A stretch of DNA of 64,000 bases from CAIJNA01 sp964516815 (GTDB taxonomy: Bacteria > Campylobacterota > Campylobacteria > Campylobacterales > Arcobacteraceae): NCBI GenBank assembly GCA_964516815.1, contig CAZEXK010000006.1, positions 16,802-80,801 of the forward strand, in the 5' to 3' direction. The first letter of the stretch is position 1. The number at the start of each line of letters is the position of its first letter. Below, in pieces: positions 1 through 9,000 of the stretch. The notes below the pieces were generated by a model. That model saw only the letters and a list, made by a program, of their open reading frames with translations. It was not told the origin of the DNA and did not search any database. A program made the translations under genes and the position numbers.

Positions 1-908
1 TTGATTAACTGTGCAACATCACCTATGGCATATACTCTTTTATGATTTTTGATTTGCATTGTTTTTTCAACAATTATTTGACCCTTAGCACTTAATTCAC
101 AGTTATTAAGTTCTTTAATAAAATAACTAGTAGTCACTCCTCCTGTAAATATCATAAAACTATGGTCAATTGAAGTGCCATCACTTAAAAATACTTTATG
201 CTTTTGTGCACTTTGTATTCTTGTATTTAATAAAACATTCACACCCATTTTCTTTAATCTAGCAAGAGATTTATTTTGTAAATAAGGATGCATACCTGGC
301 AAGACATTTTCACCTGAGGAGATTAAATATATATTTAATTTATAATCAGCAATATGATTATATTTGACAAATTCATTAGCCTTGCTAGACATTTCTGCTG
401 CTATTTCAACACCACTAAGTCCAGCACCACCAATTACTACATTAAAATAATTATCATCATTTTTAATATCACGACTCATTAAAGCATACATTTGTCTTGC
501 AAATGATTGTCTAATATAAAATGCATTTTTTAATGATTTTATACCAATTGAATGTTCTTTTAGCCCTTCTACTTGTTTGGGAAAGTGTGTGTAGTTACCA
601 GTTGATATGATAAGATAATCATAAGCTATTGTCTTTGTATCACAAATAATATATCTTTCATCAAAGTTAATATCAGTTACTTTAGCTCTTAAAAAAAATG
701 CATTTTCGTTGTATTCACATAATGAAGGGAGATCAACAGTAACATGAGTTATCATTGAAGTGTTTGCAATTAATGAATAAGCTTCAGTTTGTAAATATTG
801 GTACGGCTGTATATCAATTAGTTGGATTTCAAGATTTTCTACACCTTTTAATCTTTTCATCGCTCTAATACCAGCGTATCCTCCACCAACTATAATTAAC
901 TTTTTCAT
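1..908 (-). CDS. Type II NADH dehydrogenase-like FAD oxidoreductase (3' end missing)
   Basis: The frame reads leftward from an ATG at 906-908 and stays open to the window edge, so the C-terminus is missing. The product begins MKKLIIVGGGYAGI, a dinucleotide-binding GxGxxG fold for FAD. A second glycine motif (VIGGAGLSGVEIA) lies mid-protein for NAD(P)H, and a YAIGDVAQL motif near the cut end is typical of the FAD-binding ATG/GD motif. Proteins of this family oxidise NADH and pass electrons to quinone at the inner membrane face without pumping protons. It starts 10 bp left of the aldehyde dehydrogenase stop and so is probably co-transcribed. A sulfide:quinone oxidoreductase-like role is less likely but cannot be excluded without the C-terminus. 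Confidence 0.8.
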   Translation of the reverse strand, partial: MKKLIIVGGGYAGIRAMKRLKGVENLEIQLIDIQPYQYLQTEAYSLIANTSMITHVTVDLPSLCEYNENAFFLRAKVTDINFDERYIICDTKTIAYDYLIISTGNYTHFPKQVEGLKEHSIGIKSLKNAFYIRQSFARQMYALMSRDIKNDDNYFNVVIGGAGLSGVEIAAEMSSKANEFVKYNHIADYKLNIYLISSGENVLPGMHPYLQNKSLARLKKMGVNVLLNTRIQSAQKHKVFLSDGTSIDHSFMIFTGGVTTSYFIKELNNCELSAKGQIIVEKTMQIKNHKRVYAIGDVAQLI

Positions 909-918
909 AATGTACCTC

Positions 919-2355
919 TTATAGAACCTCTGATTTAAATACCATCATTTTAACATTTGTCATTTCTTCCATACTATGATGTATTCCACCCATTCCTAAT
1001 CCGCTTTCTTTTGCACCACCAAATGGCATCCAATCAACTCTAAATGCAGTATGATCATTTACCATAACAGCTGTTCCATTTAAATTTTTAACTGCTTTAA
1101 ATGCTGTGTCTATATCTTTTGTAAATACTGCTGCTTGAAAAGATACTTCAAGTGAGTTTGCTCTATTTATTGCATCATCAAAATCCAAATAAGAATATAT
1201 ACAAACCACTGGTCCAAATACTTCTTTAGTAGATACAAGAGCATCTTCACTTGGATTTAGAATTACTGTTGGCTCATAACATGAATCTGAAATTCTTTTT
1301 CCACCACATAATATTTCTGCTCCACCTTCTTTAGCTTCGTTTACCCATTGTTCTATTCTATTTACTTCGTTATGATTTATTAGTGGACCTACTTGTGTAT
1401 TTTTATCAAGTTGATTTCCTACAACTAATTTTGAAGCATAAGTACTTAATTGCTTTGAAACTTCATCGCAAATAGATTCATGTACAAATACTCTTTGAAC
1501 AGATACACAAACCTGTCCAGCGTGATAAAATCCACCTTTGCCAATTAAAGGTATCAATCCATTAATATCAGCATCTTTATGTACAATTACAGGTGCTACT
1601 CCTCCATGTTCTAAGGCTACTCTTGTGCCATTTGAAACTTTTGAATTTAAATACCATCCAACAGCTCCAGAACCAATAAAAGTCAAGAAATCAATTTTAC
1701 ATGATGTAGCTAGCATTTCACCAGCATCTCTATTACATACAACAACACTTGCCCAATGTGGAGGTAAGCCAGCTTCATTTAATATTTCTATTAGTCTTAC
1801 TGCTGACATTGGTGTTTGCATTGCTGGTTTTATAATAACAGGACAACCCATAGCAACTGCTGGAATTACTTGATGCACTGCTAAGTTAAAAGGGTGGTTA
1901 AAAGCAGAAATTGCAGCTACAACACCAATAGGTTCATTGAATGTATAAGCTATTCTATTTGTAGAACTTTCTGTATGCCCCATTGGAATTTGTGTTCCTG
2001 ATTCATTACTTAAATATTCAATAGCAAGTTTTACCCCATTTATTCCTCTATGAACTTCAACTTGAGAGTCAATCCAAGGTTTACCACCTTCACTTGCAGT
2101 TAAATGTGTCAATTCATCAATTTGAGATGACATTATTTCTATAACTTTTTCAAGTATTTCAATTCTTGCTACTTTACTCAAGGCATTTTTCTTATCTAAA
2201 AAAGTTGCATGGGCATTATTTATTACTTCTTGTACTTCGTTTATATCTGATAGGGGTACAGTTCCTACAACACTATTATCAAATGGCGATGTTACTTCTA
2301 TGTTTTTCACTAATTTTTCCTTATAACAAACATTGTTTATTTTGTAATAGTTCAT
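919..2355 (-). CDS. NAD(P)-dependent aldehyde dehydrogenase
   Basis: A 478-residue ALDH-superfamily enzyme of normal length that oxidises an aldehyde to a carboxylate. Visible motifs are the oxyanion Asn in AFNHPFN (about N153), the cofactor motif FIGSGAVG (227-234), the general-base Glu in LEHGG (E249) and the catalytic Cys in AGQVC (C283). The usual LELGGK is replaced by LEHGGV, which marks a divergent subgroup. Its first 35 bases overlap the end of the upstream acetolactate-synthase-like gene, implying translational coupling and a shared pathway. The substrate cannot be read from the sequence; a product of the neighbouring ThDP enzyme is a reasonable guess. A type II NADH dehydrogenase follows in the same direction. 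Confidence 0.88.
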   Translation of the reverse strand: MNYYKINNVCYKEKLVKNIEVTSPFDNSVVGTVPLSDINEVQEVINNAHATFLDKKNALSKVARIEILEKVIEIMSSQIDELTHLTASEGGKPWIDSQVEVHRGINGVKLAIEYLSNESGTQIPMGHTESSTNRIAYTFNEPIGVVAAISAFNHPFNLAVHQVIPAVAMGCPVIIKPAMQTPMSAVRLIEILNEAGLPPHWASVVVCNRDAGEMLATSCKIDFLTFIGSGAVGWYLNSKVSNGTRVALEHGGVAPVIVHKDADINGLIPLIGKGGFYHAGQVCVSVQRVFVHESICDEVSKQLSTYASKLVVGNQLDKNTQVGPLINHNEVNRIEQWVNEAKEGGAEILCGGKRISDSCYEPTVILNPSEDALVSTKEVFGPVVCIYSYLDFDDAINRANSLEVSFQAAVFTKDIDTAFKAVKNLNGTAVMVNDHTAFRVDWMPFGGAKESGLGMGGIHHSMEEMTNVKMMVFKSEVL

Positions 2356-3967
2356 TTAATATTGCATGATTTAATGAATAATCAACTATCAAATCAATAA
2401 CATGAACACCTTTGCTATTAACACAAGATTTTAAAGTTTCTTCAAATTCTTCACAAGACTCAGGTCTATGTCCAACTGCACCGTAAGAATTAGCATATTG
2501 AACAAAATCAGGGTTTCCTAATTTTAAACCATAATCTTCAAATCCCATACCTTTTTGTTTCCATCGAATCATTCCATATGAATTATCATTTAATATAATA
2601 ACAGTAAGGTCAAGTCCTAATCTTACAGCCGTTTCAAGTTCTTGTGAGTTCATCATAAATCCACCATCTCCTGCAACTGTAACTACTTTTTTATCAGGGA
2701 AAACCATTTTAGCTGCCATACCTGAAGGAAGTCCTGCACCCATTGTAGCGAGTGCATTATCTAATAGCATTGTATTTGCTTGTGCACATTTATAGTTTCT
2801 AGCAAACCAAATTTTATAAACTCCATTATCCAAAGTAACTATATCTTCATCATCTAAAATATCTCTGATACTTTGTACAGCTCTTTGTGGTAAAATTGGA
2901 AATCTTTCATCTGCTGAATATTTACCTAGATGAGCATTTACTTCTTGTATTGTTTTCATATAGTATTCAAAATCCCAATGATCTTGAACTTTAATAGTAT
3001 CATTCAATGATTCAATGGCACTTGCAATATCACCTACTACGTCTAGTTGTGGGAAATAAGTATCATCTACTTCTGAGGGGAAAAAATTCACATGAATAAC
3101 TTTTTTTGATCCTTCAACATTCTCCATAAAAAATGGTGGTTTTTCAATTACATCGTGTCCTATATTTATTACTAAATCGGCTCTGTCAATTGCACAGTGG
3201 ATATAATCATCTTTTGATAATGCTGCACATCCTAAGTTAAGTTCATGTGTTTCATTTACAACACCTTTTCCCATTTGTGTTGAGAAAAACGGAATCTTTG
3301 TATTGTTAATAAATTTTTCCAATGCATGACTAATTCTTGTTCTATTAGCTCCCCCTGCAATTAATATTAAGGGTCTTTTTGCCACTTGAATCATATCACA
3401 AGCTTCTTGTATAGATTCTGCTCCTGGAGCTGGATATCTTACGGTTCTAACAGGATATATATTCTCATCTACTTCTTCAGCTGCAATATCTTCTGGTAAT
3501 TCAATCAATGTTGCTCCGGGTCTTTCTGTTGTTGCAATTTTAAATGCATCACGAACCATTCCTGGTATATTATTACCATTGACTACTTGTTTTGAGTATT
3601 TAGTAACAGGCATCATCATGCTTACAATATCAACTATTTGAAATCTTCCTTGTTTAGATTTTTTGATAGGTTTTTGTCCTGTAATCATTAGTATTGGCAT
3701 TCCACCTAACTGTGCATAAGCAGCTGATGTTGAAAAGTTAGTAGCACCGGGTCCAAGTGTTGATAAACATACACCAACTTTACCTGTTAGTCTTCCATAA
3801 GTAGCAGCCATAAAACCAGCTCCTTGCTCATGTCTAGTAAGTATAAGTTCAATATCTGAATTTCTAAGAGATTCTAAAAAATCTAAGTTTTCTTCTCCTG
3901 GAATACCAAATATGTATTCAACGCCTTCATTTTCTAATGCTTTTATTAACAAATCTGAAGCTTTCAT
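2321..3967 (-). CDS. Acetolactate synthase-like ThDP enzyme, large-subunit type
   Basis: A 548-residue thiamine-diphosphate enzyme with the three-domain acetolactate synthase layout: an N-terminal pyrimidine domain with the activating Glu (RHEQGAG, E47), a central FAD/DHS-like domain, and a C-terminal ThDP/Mg domain with GDGGFMMNSQELE from residue 433. No regulatory small subunit (ilvN) lies nearby. The PVTKYS segment resembles catabolic AlsS-type enzymes, which condense two pyruvates to acetolactate. The start has AAGGAAATAACA just upstream. The coupling to an aldehyde dehydrogenase is unlike a branched-chain amino acid operon, so an aldehyde-forming or aldehyde-using carboligase or decarboxylase is also possible. 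The family is certain; the exact reaction is not. Confidence 0.8.
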   Translation of the reverse strand: MKASDLLIKALENEGVEYIFGIPGEENLDFLESLRNSDIELILTRHEQGAGFMAATYGRLTGKVGVCLSTLGPGATNFSTSAAYAQLGGMPILMITGQKPIKKSKQGRFQIVDIVSMMMPVTKYSKQVVNGNNIPGMVRDAFKIATTERPGATLIELPEDIAAEEVDENIYPVRTVRYPAPGAESIQEACDMIQVAKRPLILIAGGANRTRISHALEKFINNTKIPFFSTQMGKGVVNETHELNLGCAALSKDDYIHCAIDRADLVINIGHDVIEKPPFFMENVEGSKKVIHVNFFPSEVDDTYFPQLDVVGDIASAIESLNDTIKVQDHWDFEYYMKTIQEVNAHLGKYSADERFPILPQRAVQSIRDILDDEDIVTLDNGVYKIWFARNYKCAQANTMLLDNALATMGAGLPSGMAAKMVFPDKKVVTVAGDGGFMMNSQELETAVRLGLDLTVIILNDNSYGMIRWKQKGMGFEDYGLKLGNPDFVQYANSYGAVGHRPESCEEFEETLKSCVNSKGVHVIDLIVDYSLNHAILNELLQNKQCLL

Positions 3968-3986
3968 TGTTATTTCCTTTTGTTTA

Positions 3987-4011
3987 GTTACTTTTATTGT
4001 ACAATAGTAAC
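3987..4011 (-). promoter_or_regulatory. Possible promoter/operator of the acetolactate synthase-like gene
   Basis: A dyad (gttact at 3987-3992, agtaac at 4006-4011) lies 20-44 bp before the start codon and encloses the short palindrome attgtacaat. Read on the minus strand it contains TACAAT, a good -10 hexamer. Overlap of a dyad with a -10 box suggests a repressor site, but this is inference from sequence alone. Confidence 0.25.
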
Positions 4012-4096
4012 AATAAATTGTAGTGTAACAAATAATGCATTAAGTTAATATTATAAATAGTTAATACTAATAAGTATTATTTTTGATAAAAGTAGT

Positions 4097-4975
4097 TTAT
4101 TTTTTACTAGATAATAATTTATTATGTAAAGTAGAAAATTGCATAGGATCAACGGTTACATTGTACAAACGAAAAGCATAATGAAGATGTGGGCCTGTGA
4201 TTCTTCCAGATTTACCAGAATATCCTAATAATTCACCTTTTTTTACTATTTGGTCTTTTATCACACTAGCATGATTCATATGAGCATAGTAAGAATATAG
4301 GCTTCTACCATGATCTATATATATTACTTTTCCTAAATAAAACCTATCCATAATTAAAGCAACTCTACCATGGTTAGAAGCATAAACTTCTGTATTTACT
4401 TTTGCTCTAAAGTCTGTACCACTATGAAAAGATTGTACAGTTTTATTTATAACTCTACTTGTACCATATGGGCTTGTAATAATGGAATCCATAGGATTTG
4501 AGAATTTGCTATTACTTATATAATTTGTACTATTTATTACAGAGTATACATTTTTATATACTGTATCATATTCACTATTTGCTTTTTTCTTATTTTTTTT
4601 TGATAATTTTACTTTGGCTTTTTTAAGTTTTAATATTTCATTTTGTTTGTAAGTTCCAGAAATAACTTCTATATTTATATTTTGTTTTATAATTTGCTTA
4701 TTTACTATATAAACAACTTGTACATTTTCTTTTTGTTTTTTAGCATGATAGCTAATTGGTAAAAAAAGTTCATAGTTTTTTGTACTACCATTTACTGTAA
4801 ACATTTGGTATGTTTTATTCATGAATTTTACATTTGGAGCAAATTCAAGCTTTTCGTTGCTTTTTACCATAACAGCAAAGCTCGAACCATGAACTATGTT
4901 ATTATGTGATAAAGATATATCCACTTGTGCAAATAAATTTACACAAAAAGATAATGCAAACAATAAATTTTTCAT
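4097..4975 (-). CDS. Periplasmic M23 (LytM-type) metallopeptidase
   Basis: A 292-residue protein with an N-terminal signal peptide (MKNLLFALSFCVNLFAQ) and a C-terminal peptidase M23 domain (about 160-275). Zn ligands are visible as H184 and D188 in HSGTDF and H265 in GPHLHY, with the catalytic H232 in YYAHM. Such enzymes cut peptide cross-links in peptidoglycan and shape or remodel the wall; in helical Campylobacterota, related Csd/Pgp proteins set cell shape. Residues 110-135 form a lysine-rich linker. It starts 8 bp after fabI and is probably the last gene of that operon. A second, unrelated M23 gene lies at 30508. Confidence 0.85.
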   Translation of the reverse strand: MKNLLFALSFCVNLFAQVDISLSHNNIVHGSSFAVMVKSNEKLEFAPNVKFMNKTYQMFTVNGSTKNYELFLPISYHAKKQKENVQVVYIVNKQIIKQNINIEVISGTYKQNEILKLKKAKVKLSKKNKKKANSEYDTVYKNVYSVINSTNYISNSKFSNPMDSIITSPYGTSRVINKTVQSFHSGTDFRAKVNTEVYASNHGRVALIMDRFYLGKVIYIDHGRSLYSYYAHMNHASVIKDQIVKKGELLGYSGKSGRITGPHLHYAFRLYNVTVDPMQFSTLHNKLLSSKK

Positions 4976-4983
4976 GTTATTAA

Positions 4984-5805
4984 TTATTTTTCACCATTCC
5001 AAGCAATATTTTGTTTTCCTTCTTCATTAAATGAAACAGCGGGCATACCCATAATATTGTATCCGTTATCAACATAATGAATTTCTCCGGTAACTGCTTT
5101 ACTTAAATCAGATAACAAATACATACCAGAATTTCCAATATCAGTGATTGAAACATTTGATTTTAAAGGACTATGAGCGGCATTCCATTTAAGCATAAAA
5201 CCAAACTCACCAATACCAGCAGCAGCTAAAGTTTTAATAGGTCCTGCACTAATTGCATTTACTCTAATTCCATCTTTTCCTAAGTCTTCAGCTAAATATT
5301 TAACAGTCATTTCTAAAGCTGCTTTAGCAACACCCATTAAGTTATAATTTGGTATATATTTTACTCCACCATAATAAGATAATGTTAATATTGAAGAATT
5401 ATTACTTAACAATGGTCTTAGAGCGCCAGTAATTTCTATAAGTGAATATACTGAAATTTCCATAGATACTGAAAAGGCATTTTTAGTTACATCAGAAAAT
5501 CTTCCTGTAAGCCCTTCTTTAGGAGCAAATGCGATTGAATGAACAATAAAATCAATTTCTCCAAAATCTTCTTTTACAGATTGTTTAAGTTTTTCTATAT
5601 GTTCAGGATTTGAGGCATCTAGTTCATAAACTAAGCTAGATCCACATTCACTAGCTAAAGGTTCAACTTTTTTCTTAAATCTATCGCTTAAGTATGTAAA
5701 TGCCATAGTAGCACCTTGTTGTGCACATTGTTGTGCAATTCCATATGCGATTGATTTATTGTTTGCAATACCTATTATTAGACCTTTTTTACCATTCATT
5801 AACAT
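4984..5805 (-). CDS. fabI: Enoyl-[acyl-carrier-protein] reductase (NADH)
   Basis: A 273-residue short-chain dehydrogenase of FabI type, which catalyses the last, NADH-dependent reduction of each fatty-acid elongation cycle. The FabI-specific Tyr-x6-Lys signature appears as PNYNLMGVAK (Y154, K161), the N-terminal nucleotide loop as GIANNKSIAYGIA, and the SAGPIKTLAA segment is the substrate-binding helix. The ATG at 5805 is preceded by AAGGAATAAA, which favours it over the Met two codons on. It follows tpiA by 10 bp. The tpiA-fabI order is familiar from Campylobacter and Arcobacter genomes. Confidence 0.95.
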   Translation of the reverse strand: MLMNGKKGLIIGIANNKSIAYGIAQQCAQQGATMAFTYLSDRFKKKVEPLASECGSSLVYELDASNPEHIEKLKQSVKEDFGEIDFIVHSIAFAPKEGLTGRFSDVTKNAFSVSMEISVYSLIEITGALRPLLSNNSSILTLSYYGGVKYIPNYNLMGVAKAALEMTVKYLAEDLGKDGIRVNAISAGPIKTLAAAGIGEFGFMLKWNAAHSPLKSNVSITDIGNSGMYLLSDLSKAVTGEIHYVDNGYNIMGMPAVSFNEEGKQNIAWNGEK

Positions 5806-5815
5806 TTTATTCCTT

Positions 5816-6526
5816 TTATTTGTTGTTTGCTATTTTTAGTATTTTTTTAAAATCATCTTCATTCCAAGAAGCTGTACCTATTAATGCACCATCTACATTT
5901 GGAATATCTAAAATTTCACTTATATTATTTACTTTGACACTTCCACCATATAAAAGTGGTTTATTTATCTTTTTTTTAACTTTTTTGTGAACAGTTTGAA
6001 TATCTTCAATTGTGGCAGTTACACCTGTACCTATTGCCCATACAGGTTCATACGCTAAAATTATATTATCATAAGATAAATCAATTCCATCAAATTGTTC
6101 CCATATATATCCTAAAGTTTCAGTCATACCTTCTTGTTTAACTTCTAAAGGTTCACCAAAACAATATATGATTTTATATCCCAAAGATTTATAATAGTTA
6201 AACTTTAAAGCAACTTCTTTTTGGCTCTCACCCATAATATGGCGTCTTTCACTGTGTCCAATAAGTATGGTTTTTATATCAAATTCATCAAGTTGAGAAG
6301 TTCCAATTTCACCTGTAAACGAACCAGCATTTGTATAGTGAGCATTTTGAACACCTATATCTAAAGTAGATACTGTATCAAACTTATCTAAAGCAGTAGC
6401 ACTAGGGAAAATAAGAACTTCATTATTTATTTTTTCTTCTTTTAAAAAGTTATTAACATTTGTTATAAAATCATTTGTACTTTTACGTGTATGATTTGTC
6501 TTAAAATTACTTGCTATTATTTTCAT
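5816..6526 (-). CDS. tpiA: Triosephosphate isomerase
   Basis: A 236-residue TIM-barrel enzyme interconverting dihydroxyacetone phosphate and glyceraldehyde 3-phosphate. Catalytic residues are visible: Lys in SNFKTN (K9), His in IGHSERR (H91) and Glu in AYEPVWAIGTG (E160). The C-terminal phosphate-binding GGSVK loop is also present. It is slightly shorter than the 250-residue standard, as is usual in Campylobacterota. It lies downstream of the gap-pgk-gap2 genes but is separated from gap2 by about 250 bp, so it may have its own promoter with fabI and the M23 gene. Confidence 0.95.
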   Translation of the reverse strand: MKIIASNFKTNHTRKSTNDFITNVNNFLKEEKINNEVLIFPSATALDKFDTVSTLDIGVQNAHYTNAGSFTGEIGTSQLDEFDIKTILIGHSERRHIMGESQKEVALKFNYYKSLGYKIIYCFGEPLEVKQEGMTETLGYIWEQFDGIDLSYDNIILAYEPVWAIGTGVTATIEDIQTVHKKVKKKINKPLLYGGSVKVNNISEILDIPNVDGALIGTASWNEDDFKKILKIANNK

Positions 6527-6775
6527 ATCTAACTCTCTTTCTAATAAGATAAAATTTTAGCATAATATTTTAAAATCTATTATTATTAGACATCAATAAG
6601 GATTTAATAGCAATTGTAACTCTAACTATAAAATCTCATGCATATATACTTCCATATCAATACTTTTTTAACTCTTAAGGATACTTATATAGAAGTAATA
6701 CATTGTGAAAAAACTTAAAACTTCTGAATGAAAAACAAAAAGTATAGCAGCCAAATATAAATATAAAACTATATA

Positions 6776-7783
6776 TCAGCCTGCTAATTTTACTATATCA
6801 ACTACTCTTGAAGCATATCCATATTCATTGTCATACCAAAGAACTAATTTTATTAATTTGTCTTTTTTTATATCAATAAATCTTTGGTCTATAATACTTG
6901 TAAAAGAAGATTTTACAAAATCACTTGAAACTAATGCTTCTTTGTTATTTAAAAATATATTAAACTTTTGAGTTTTTTCATACTCTTCAAATAGCTTAAT
7001 TAATGCTTCTTTTTTTATTTTTTTATTTACTAATAAAGATACATTAATAGCTCCAACAGTTGGTGTAGGAACTCTAAAAGAGCTAGAAGTTAGAAGCTCG
7101 TTATTAATATTGTTTAAAACATAAGAACAAGCATCAACAGTAGTTGTAGCACTTGGAATAATATTTTGCAAAGAAGAGCGACCAAATTCAAAATTACAAT
7201 GTATATCTCTATTTTGACTTCCTACACAAGTACTATCTAATACTTTTTGATGATTTAGTAAAGGGTGTATTGTTGTAATATCTCCTACAAGTATTTCAAA
7301 CTCGTCATCAATAAGTTTTAAAACTGGTAAAAGTGAAGATGCATTACATGAAGATGTTGAGATAATTTTATGCACATTTTTATCGTATTTGTCTTCATTG
7401 ACTCCTAATATTATATTAATATCAGCTTCTTTATTGGGATGTGTTAAAAATACTTTTTTTACATCTAAAGAATTTAAAATATTCATATCCATTTTTACAC
7501 CACTTGCATCAATAATTATATCAATATTGGAGTAGTCAATATTTTCTAAAAGATTTTCATTTAAAATTTCAATTTTATTTGAAGTGTTTTGTATAAAATT
7601 ATCATGAGGGATATATTTATCTTCTAAGTTACCATATGTAGAATCATAGTTAATAATATAAGCAATATTTTTTATATTTGCATTTAGTTCATTTATTGCT
7701 ACTATATTTATTTTTTGGTTTAATTGTGAAATTCTAAGAATTGATTTTCCAATTCTTCCAATGCCATTTAATAATACTTTCAT
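6776..7783 (-). CDS. Divergent glyceraldehyde-3-phosphate dehydrogenase paralogue
   Basis: A 335-residue GAPDH-fold protein and the second such gene in the locus. The Rossmann motif NGIGRIGKSIL, the catalytic Cys (C146, in SSCNAS where the housekeeping enzyme has ASCTTN), the catalytic His (H173, TIHPLLN in place of TIHSYT) and the C-terminal WYDNEYGYASRVVD are all present, so it is probably active. The altered sequence around Cys and His suggests a different substrate or cofactor: erythrose-4-phosphate dehydrogenase, an arsenate-linked GAPDH, or a gluconeogenic isoform are all possible. It sits 14 bp after pgk in the gap-pgk operon. The family is certain; the role is not known. Confidence 0.8.
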   Translation of the reverse strand: MKVLLNGIGRIGKSILRISQLNQKINIVAINELNANIKNIAYIINYDSTYGNLEDKYIPHDNFIQNTSNKIEILNENLLENIDYSNIDIIIDASGVKMDMNILNSLDVKKVFLTHPNKEADINIILGVNEDKYDKNVHKIISTSSCNASSLLPVLKLIDDEFEILVGDITTIHPLLNHQKVLDSTCVGSQNRDIHCNFEFGRSSLQNIIPSATTTVDACSYVLNNINNELLTSSSFRVPTPTVGAINVSLLVNKKIKKEALIKLFEEYEKTQKFNIFLNNKEALVSSDFVKSSFTSIIDQRFIDIKKDKLIKLVLWYDNEYGYASRVVDIVKLAG

Positions 7784-7797
7784 ATAATATTAATTAA

Positions 7798-8991
7798 TTA
7801 CTCTAAAATCAAAGCTTTTACACCTGGTAAAACTTTTCCTTCAATCAACTCTAAAGATGCACCTCCTCCAGTACTTATAAAAGTCATCTCATCTTCATCA
7901 CCAGTTCTTCTAACTAAATCAGCAGTATCCCCACCACCAACAACAGTTGTAGCAAAACTTTTAGCAACTGCAGCTGATAATTTATTACTAGCTTTAGCAA
8001 ATTTTTCCATCTCATATACGCCCATAGGTCCATTCCACAATATTGTATTTGCATCATTTAAAACTTGTTCAAATAAAATAGAAGATGCAGGTCCTATATC
8101 AAGACCCATCCAGTTTTTTGGTATTTCTTGTATTGTTGTAGCTTTTGCTTTTGCTTCACTATTAAATTCATCAGCAACAATAACATCTACAGGTAAATAA
8201 AATTTTACGCCAAGAGTTTTTGCTTCATTCATTATTTTTATGGCTTCGGGAATTAAATCATCTTCGACTAAAGAATCGCCAATTTCATGTCCTAAGGCTT
8301 TTAAAAATGTAAATGCCATTCCTCCACCAATGATTATTTTATCAACTTTGGGTACAAGATTGTATAGAGCTTCTAGTTTACCTGAAACTTTAGATCCACC
8401 AACGATACTTACAAATGGACGTTTAGGTTCTTCAATTATGTGATAAAAAAACTTAATTTCTTTTGCTAGTAGTAATCCAGCAGCTTTATTGTTAATATCA
8501 AAATATTTTGCCATACCTTCAACAGAAGCATGAGCCCTATGAGATACGCCAAAAGCATCATTGATATAAATATCAGCCATAGAGGCTAAAGTTTTAGAAA
8601 ATTGTACATCATTTGCCACTTCACCTGGTTCAAATCTCATATTTTCTAACAACATTACTTCTCCAGATTGTAATTCATTTGCCATATCAACTGTTTGTTT
8701 GCAAATTACATTTGGGGCTAATTTTACTTCTTGATCTAATAATTTGTGTAGTCTTTTTGCAATAGCTTTTAATGAAAATTTATCTTCATAACCATTCTTG
8801 GGTCTACCAAAATGTGATGCAATAATAATACTGCAATCATTATCCAGACAATATTGAATTGTAGCTAAGGCTGATTTTATTCTTCTATCATCTGTAATAT
8901 TACCAAATTCATCAATTGGAACATTAAAGTCACATCTAATAAAAACTTTTTTATTAGCAATATCTATGTTATTAATTTCTTGTAAGTTCAA
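7798..8991 (-). CDS. pgk: Phosphoglycerate kinase
   Basis: A 397-residue enzyme of standard length that transfers phosphate between 1,3-bisphosphoglycerate and ADP. The N-terminal substrate-binding signature RCDFNVPID, the SHFGRP motif, the SKVSGKLE segment and the C-terminal nucleotide loop STGGGASLEL are all present. It lies between the two GAPDH genes, 9 bp after gap, so the whole block reads as one leftward operon. Both glycolytic and gluconeogenic flux would pass through this step; an autotroph would use it in the gluconeogenic direction. Confidence 0.97.
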   Translation of the reverse strand: MNLQEINNIDIANKKVFIRCDFNVPIDEFGNITDDRRIKSALATIQYCLDNDCSIIIASHFGRPKNGYEDKFSLKAIAKRLHKLLDQEVKLAPNVICKQTVDMANELQSGEVMLLENMRFEPGEVANDVQFSKTLASMADIYINDAFGVSHRAHASVEGMAKYFDINNKAAGLLLAKEIKFFYHIIEEPKRPFVSIVGGSKVSGKLEALYNLVPKVDKIIIGGGMAFTFLKALGHEIGDSLVEDDLIPEAIKIMNEAKTLGVKFYLPVDVIVADEFNSEAKAKATTIQEIPKNWMGLDIGPASSILFEQVLNDANTILWNGPMGVYEMEKFAKASNKLSAAVAKSFATTVVGGGDTADLVRRTGDEDEMTFISTGGGASLELIEGKVLPGVKALILE

Positions 8992-9000
8992 GTTATTTCC

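Noticed and set aside
1538..1873. 111-codon plus-strand frame inside the aldehyde dehydrogenase gene
   Set aside because: Antisense shadow of a strongly supported enzyme gene; no ribosome site and no protein-like motif.
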